From NCBI RefSeq assembly GCF_024733565.1, contig NZ_JANIOC010000009.1:172892-215641 (forward strand): DNA of 42,750 nt, in the 5' to 3' direction. The notes beneath the pieces are model-generated. The model was not told the origin of the DNA. It searched no databases and saw nothing but the letters and a program-made list of their open reading frames with translations. Positions 40,377-42,750 of this stretch are shown in pieces. This stretch comes from Rossellomorea sp. SC111 (GTDB lineage: Bacteria > Bacillota > Bacilli > Bacillales > Bacillaceae_B). Each line of letters starts with the position of its first letter. Position 1 is the first letter of the stretch. Made by a program: the position numbers and the translations under genes.

Positions 40377-41840
40377 TTACAGTCCTAGATCAAATCCTTC
40401 ATCATCAGACTGTAGCATAGTATTTAGACCAAGATCTGTTGAAAGACCAAGGTTGAACTCTGAATCTGAAGACTCTTCATTTTCCCATTGAGTGTAGCTT
40501 GCATCTGCATTTACACCAAGGTTTGATAGAAGAGAAGATTCGTTGTCCTCGTCAGACACTAAGAATCCAAGAGCCGTATCCGTACCTGCATTCAATCCGG
40601 CACTTCTATACTCTTCTTCTCCAGAATCCATTGATTCAGCCCATAGCCCCGCATTCACTGCGTTCATGACAGTTGCTGCAGATTCATTGTCTTCATCGTT
40701 TGTCATAGCACCAAGCAAGAGGTTATTCGCTGCACTCGCTTCGAACTTGGAATAGTCGTCGCTGTTTTCAACAGTCGTCATAACAGAAGTTTCGTTCATA
40801 GCTTCTACTTGAGAAGAATCACCATCTTCTTTGTCCATTGTTCCAAGTACTAGACCATTTGCAGATTCAGTACCAAATGACGTTTTAGAAGAATCGTTTT
40901 CTTCACTGCCTTCTTTCATCACCCATACATTGGAATCGGTGATTGCATCAGCCATTACTTCATTCTCTTCATCAGATGCAGAAGCATTAAGACCAGAAGT
41001 AAGATTCCCGGAAGTAGTAGAAGCATAAGAATCGTCTTCTTCATTGTACATTTTTTCGTTCATGATCCCAGCATCCGTCATAGCGTCTACTGCCGCTGAA
41101 CCGTCTTCTCCTTCAACCGCTGCATTCACATTTTGAGACGCTCCCGCTTCAGTCATGGTTGTGAAAGAATCGTCTTCTTCACTGTACATTGTTTCATTCA
41201 TGACACCAGCTTCTGTATCAGCATTCACTTCTGCTGATCCATCTTCTCCTTCAACCGCTACGTTTACATCTTGAGATGCTCCCGCTTCTGTTGTTGAAGT
41301 AGCTGAATCTTCTTCCACTGTTGTTTCATTCATGACAGCCGCGTCCGTATCTACATTTACTTCTGCCGATTCGTCTTCTCCTTCAATTGCTGCGTTTACA
41401 TCCTGAGATGCTCCCGCTTCTGTCTTGGAAGTAGCTGAATCTTCTCCCACTGTAGTTTCATTCATGACACCAGCTTCTGTATCAGCATTCACTTCTGCCG
41501 ATTCGCCTTCTCCTTCAACTGCTGCGTTTACATCTGAAGTCGCTTCTGCACCATTGTTCGTAGTAACAGAATCCTTTTCTTCATCAACGACAGTTTCGTT
41601 TACGACGTTTGCATCAGCATCAGCATTGGCATCCACATTCGATTCATCATTTGATCCACCGATGTTCAATCCATCTAATAGTCCATCTTCAGAATCCAGG
41701 ATGTTGACGTTTTCCAATAATCCATCATTGCTGTTCAGCAGTGAATCATTCCCTGCCGCTAAGCTTGTGTGACCTCCGATTGCAAGACTTGCTGCTAATC
41801 CACCTGTCATAACTAATGTTCTAAATACGCTTTTTCTCAT
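40377..41840 (-). CDS. Secreted, highly acidic tandem-repeat protein
   Basis: The 487-residue protein has a signal peptide (MRKSVFRTLVMTGGLAASLAIGG..., cleavage near residue 29) and a short leader with three LL(D/E)(G/N) motifs. About nine tandem units starting near residues 69, 117, 161, 205, 251, 296, 345, 390 and 441 follow. The consensus is VNADTEAGVMNET...EEDDS...TEAGASQDVNAAVEGEDGSAE; the middle units are nearly identical, the outer ones diverged. Each unit has two predicted beta-strands joined by acidic turns, so a solenoid or calcium-dependent fold is plausible. There is no lipobox, LPXTG or membrane anchor, and no Cys. ATG follows AAAGGAGAG. It lies 33 bp downstream of another repeat protein gene. 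I do not recognise a family. Confidence 0.85.
   Translation of the reverse strand: MRKSVFRTLVMTGGLAASLAIGGHTSLAAGNDSLLNSNDGLLENVNILDSEDGLLDGLNIGGSNDESNVDANADADANVVNETVVDEEKDSVTTNNGAEATSDVNAAVEGEGESAEVNADTEAGVMNETTVGEDSATSKTEAGASQDVNAAIEGEDESAEVNVDTDAAVMNETTVEEDSATSTTEAGASQDVNVAVEGEDGSAEVNADTEAGVMNETMYSEEDDSFTTMTEAGASQNVNAAVEGEDGSAAVDAMTDAGIMNEKMYNEEDDSYASTTSGNLTSGLNASASDEENEVMADAITDSNVWVMKEGSEENDSSKTSFGTESANGLVLGTMDKEDGDSSQVEAMNETSVMTTVENSDDYSKFEASAANNLLLGAMTNDEDNESAATVMNAVNAGLWAESMDSGEEEYRSAGLNAGTDTALGFLVSDEDNESSLLSNLGVNADASYTQWENEESSDSEFNLGLSTDLGLNTMLQSDDEGFDLGL
40380..41636 (-). repeat. Tandem protein-coding repeats (units of about 44-51 codons)
   Basis: Nine in-frame units of 48, 44, 44, 46, 45, 49, 45, 51 and 47 codons. 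The DNA of units 2-4 is highly similar, which suggests recent unit duplication. Conservation decays towards the C-terminus. Confidence 0.8.
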
Positions 41841-41873
41841 TTTATTTTTCTCTCCTTTTAAAAGTTTTTAAGT

Positions 41874-42750
41874 TTATATACTTTTGAAAAGAAGAGAATC
41901 TTGAGGTGGTTGGGACGGTGGTGCGTTTAACCACTGATCATAGTAGAGATTGTTTTTCTCGTACATATTGGCTTTTTGGAAGTTAATGGCCGTTGCATAT
42001 TGCTCCGAAAAAACCCATAAAGAAGATGATCCTGTTACCTGTCCGCTCGTTCCACTCGTACTGGATGACTGACTTGTTGAATTCATCGTAGTCGTCGTCA
42101 GGACCGGTTCCATCTTTTTACGGGGTGGAGAAGGCTGGTCGTTCTGATTTTTAGGTGCTTCCATCTTAACGGCACGCTCTTTCTCCACTACAACCGGTTT
42201 TGTAAGTATGGTTTCAATATGGTTTTTGGCTTTGCTTATTTGAATGGAGCTTTGATCAGTTTCGACCGGAACTTCTTTTTTGACCGGTTCCTTTCGAGCA
42301 TCTTCTCTCTCCCTTTTGACGACAGAATCTTTATCCTCTGTGTCGATCAAAGGCTCGTCAGGCTCTTCTGCTTCAACGTCCACTTTGACAGCTGGTTCGT
42401 TTGAAACATCGGCGTCGACTACACCGGTATCCACTTTGACCTGTGGATCTTTTGACACTTCGACATCGACGACCCCTGTATTCACTTTTACTGCAGGATC
42501 ATCTGACAGATCTACTTCCAACAGAGGTTTATCGTCTGTCAATGATTCCGTCACAGGTTTCGTTGTTTCTACCACCGTTTTGGTGACCGTCTTCGTCGTT
42601 GAATCCACCGTTCCGGTTACAGATTCCGTCGTATTTTCAACGGTTTTGGTAACTGCTTTGGTGGTATTGTTCACCGCTTCCGCTACAGGAGCCGCTGAGT
42701 CCCCTGCGATATCTGTAACTGGCTTTGTCGCTTGTTCAACGGTTTTATTC
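41874..42750 (-). CDS. Thr/Val-rich repeat protein, C-terminal part (5' end outside window)
   Basis: The frame is open to the window edge, giving at least 292 residues; the GTG at 42674 is probably internal because coding character continues past it. The visible part begins with Thr/Val-rich short repeats of the type T-K-x-V-T-x-T-V-x-x-T-T. Then come three units of about 17 residues (DVEVSKDPQVKVDTGVV), an acidic/basic linker, and a Ser/Thr-rich low-complexity stretch. It ends in an aromatic segment (FQKANMYEKNNLYYDQWLN) and DSLLFKSI. It has no transmembrane anchor at its C-terminus. The composition suggests an exported or surface protein, but the N-terminus is not seen. The acidic repeat gene follows after 33 bp, probably in one transcript. 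Confidence 0.75.
   Translation of the reverse strand, partial: NKTVEQATKPVTDIAGDSAAPVAEAVNNTTKAVTKTVENTTESVTGTVDSTTKTVTKTVVETTKPVTESLTDDKPLLEVDLSDDPAVKVNTGVVDVEVSKDPQVKVDTGVVDADVSNEPAVKVDVEAEEPDEPLIDTEDKDSVVKREREDARKEPVKKEVPVETDQSSIQISKAKNHIETILTKPVVVEKERAVKMEAPKNQNDQPSPPRKKMEPVLTTTTMNSTSQSSSTSGTSGQVTGSSSLWVFSEQYATAINFQKANMYEKNNLYYDQWLNAPPSQPPQDSLLFKSI

Noticed and set aside
41425..41772. Plus-strand Ser/Ala/Thr-rich frame opposite the acidic repeat protein
   Set aside because: It is the complement of Glu/Asp/Thr codons in the repeats, with no start signal. The minus-strand gene has a signal peptide and a ribosome-binding site.

Overview
This window looks like chromosomal DNA from a Gram-positive, endospore-forming Bacillaceae bacterium (Bacillus or a close relative such as Rossellomorea). 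The evidence is purine-rich Shine-Dalgarno sites before nearly every gene, several GTG/TTG starts, T-box leaders, a perfect CcpA cre site, SigD-type motility promoters, NsrR/Hmp, LytST, and a stretch resembling the B. subtilis yfkH-yfkM region. Most genes are on the minus strand. No rRNA, tRNA, prophage, intact insertion sequence or CRISPR array is visible.

Left part (1-12.6 kb): the end of an FMN-binding glutamate synthase; a possible transposase relic; a lipoprotein; a large membrane-anchored protein of unknown function; a GNAT acetyltransferase; and about 700 bp without genes that is filled by two nested palindromic repeats. Next comes a block under two proline-specific T-boxes. One (specifier CCA) precedes an MFS exporter and a helical protein. 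The other (specifier CCU) precedes a short, archaeal-type prolyl-tRNA synthetase and a small membrane protein. An ECF sigma/anti-sigma pair and two tiny basic proteins follow.

Middle part (12.6-29.6 kb): cstA next to lytST, with a perfect cre on the cstA promoter and an array of five 11-bp palindromes at exact 25-bp spacing. This fits a pyruvate-sensing and uptake module under carbon catabolite repression. Then come stress and envelope genes (yfkH, a YtxH-like gene, yfkK, yfkM), a lone lysine N6-hydroxylase with a Fur-box-like site, a methyltransferase/flavin monooxygenase operon, a four-PAS sporulation-type histidine kinase, the pseudouridine operon psuK-psuG (the kinase carries its own HTH), and an AGCS alanine/glycine symporter with a possible structured leader.

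Right part (29.8-42.75 kb): motAB with a SigD promoter, divergent from an unusual multi-pass chemoreceptor; small genes; the nitric-oxide defence pair hmp/nsrR with NsrR-like sites between them and a small haem-copper-oxidase-like membrane protein beside them; an M29 aminopeptidase; a glycine-rich repetitive protein; and a second MFS transporter. The window ends in two adjacent, apparently co-transcribed repeat proteins. One is secreted and strongly acidic, with nine units of about 46 residues; the other is Thr/Val-rich and runs off the window. This pair is the best candidate for an undescribed surface or matrix system. The twin proline T-box locus is the best candidate for an undescribed regulatory or resistance unit.
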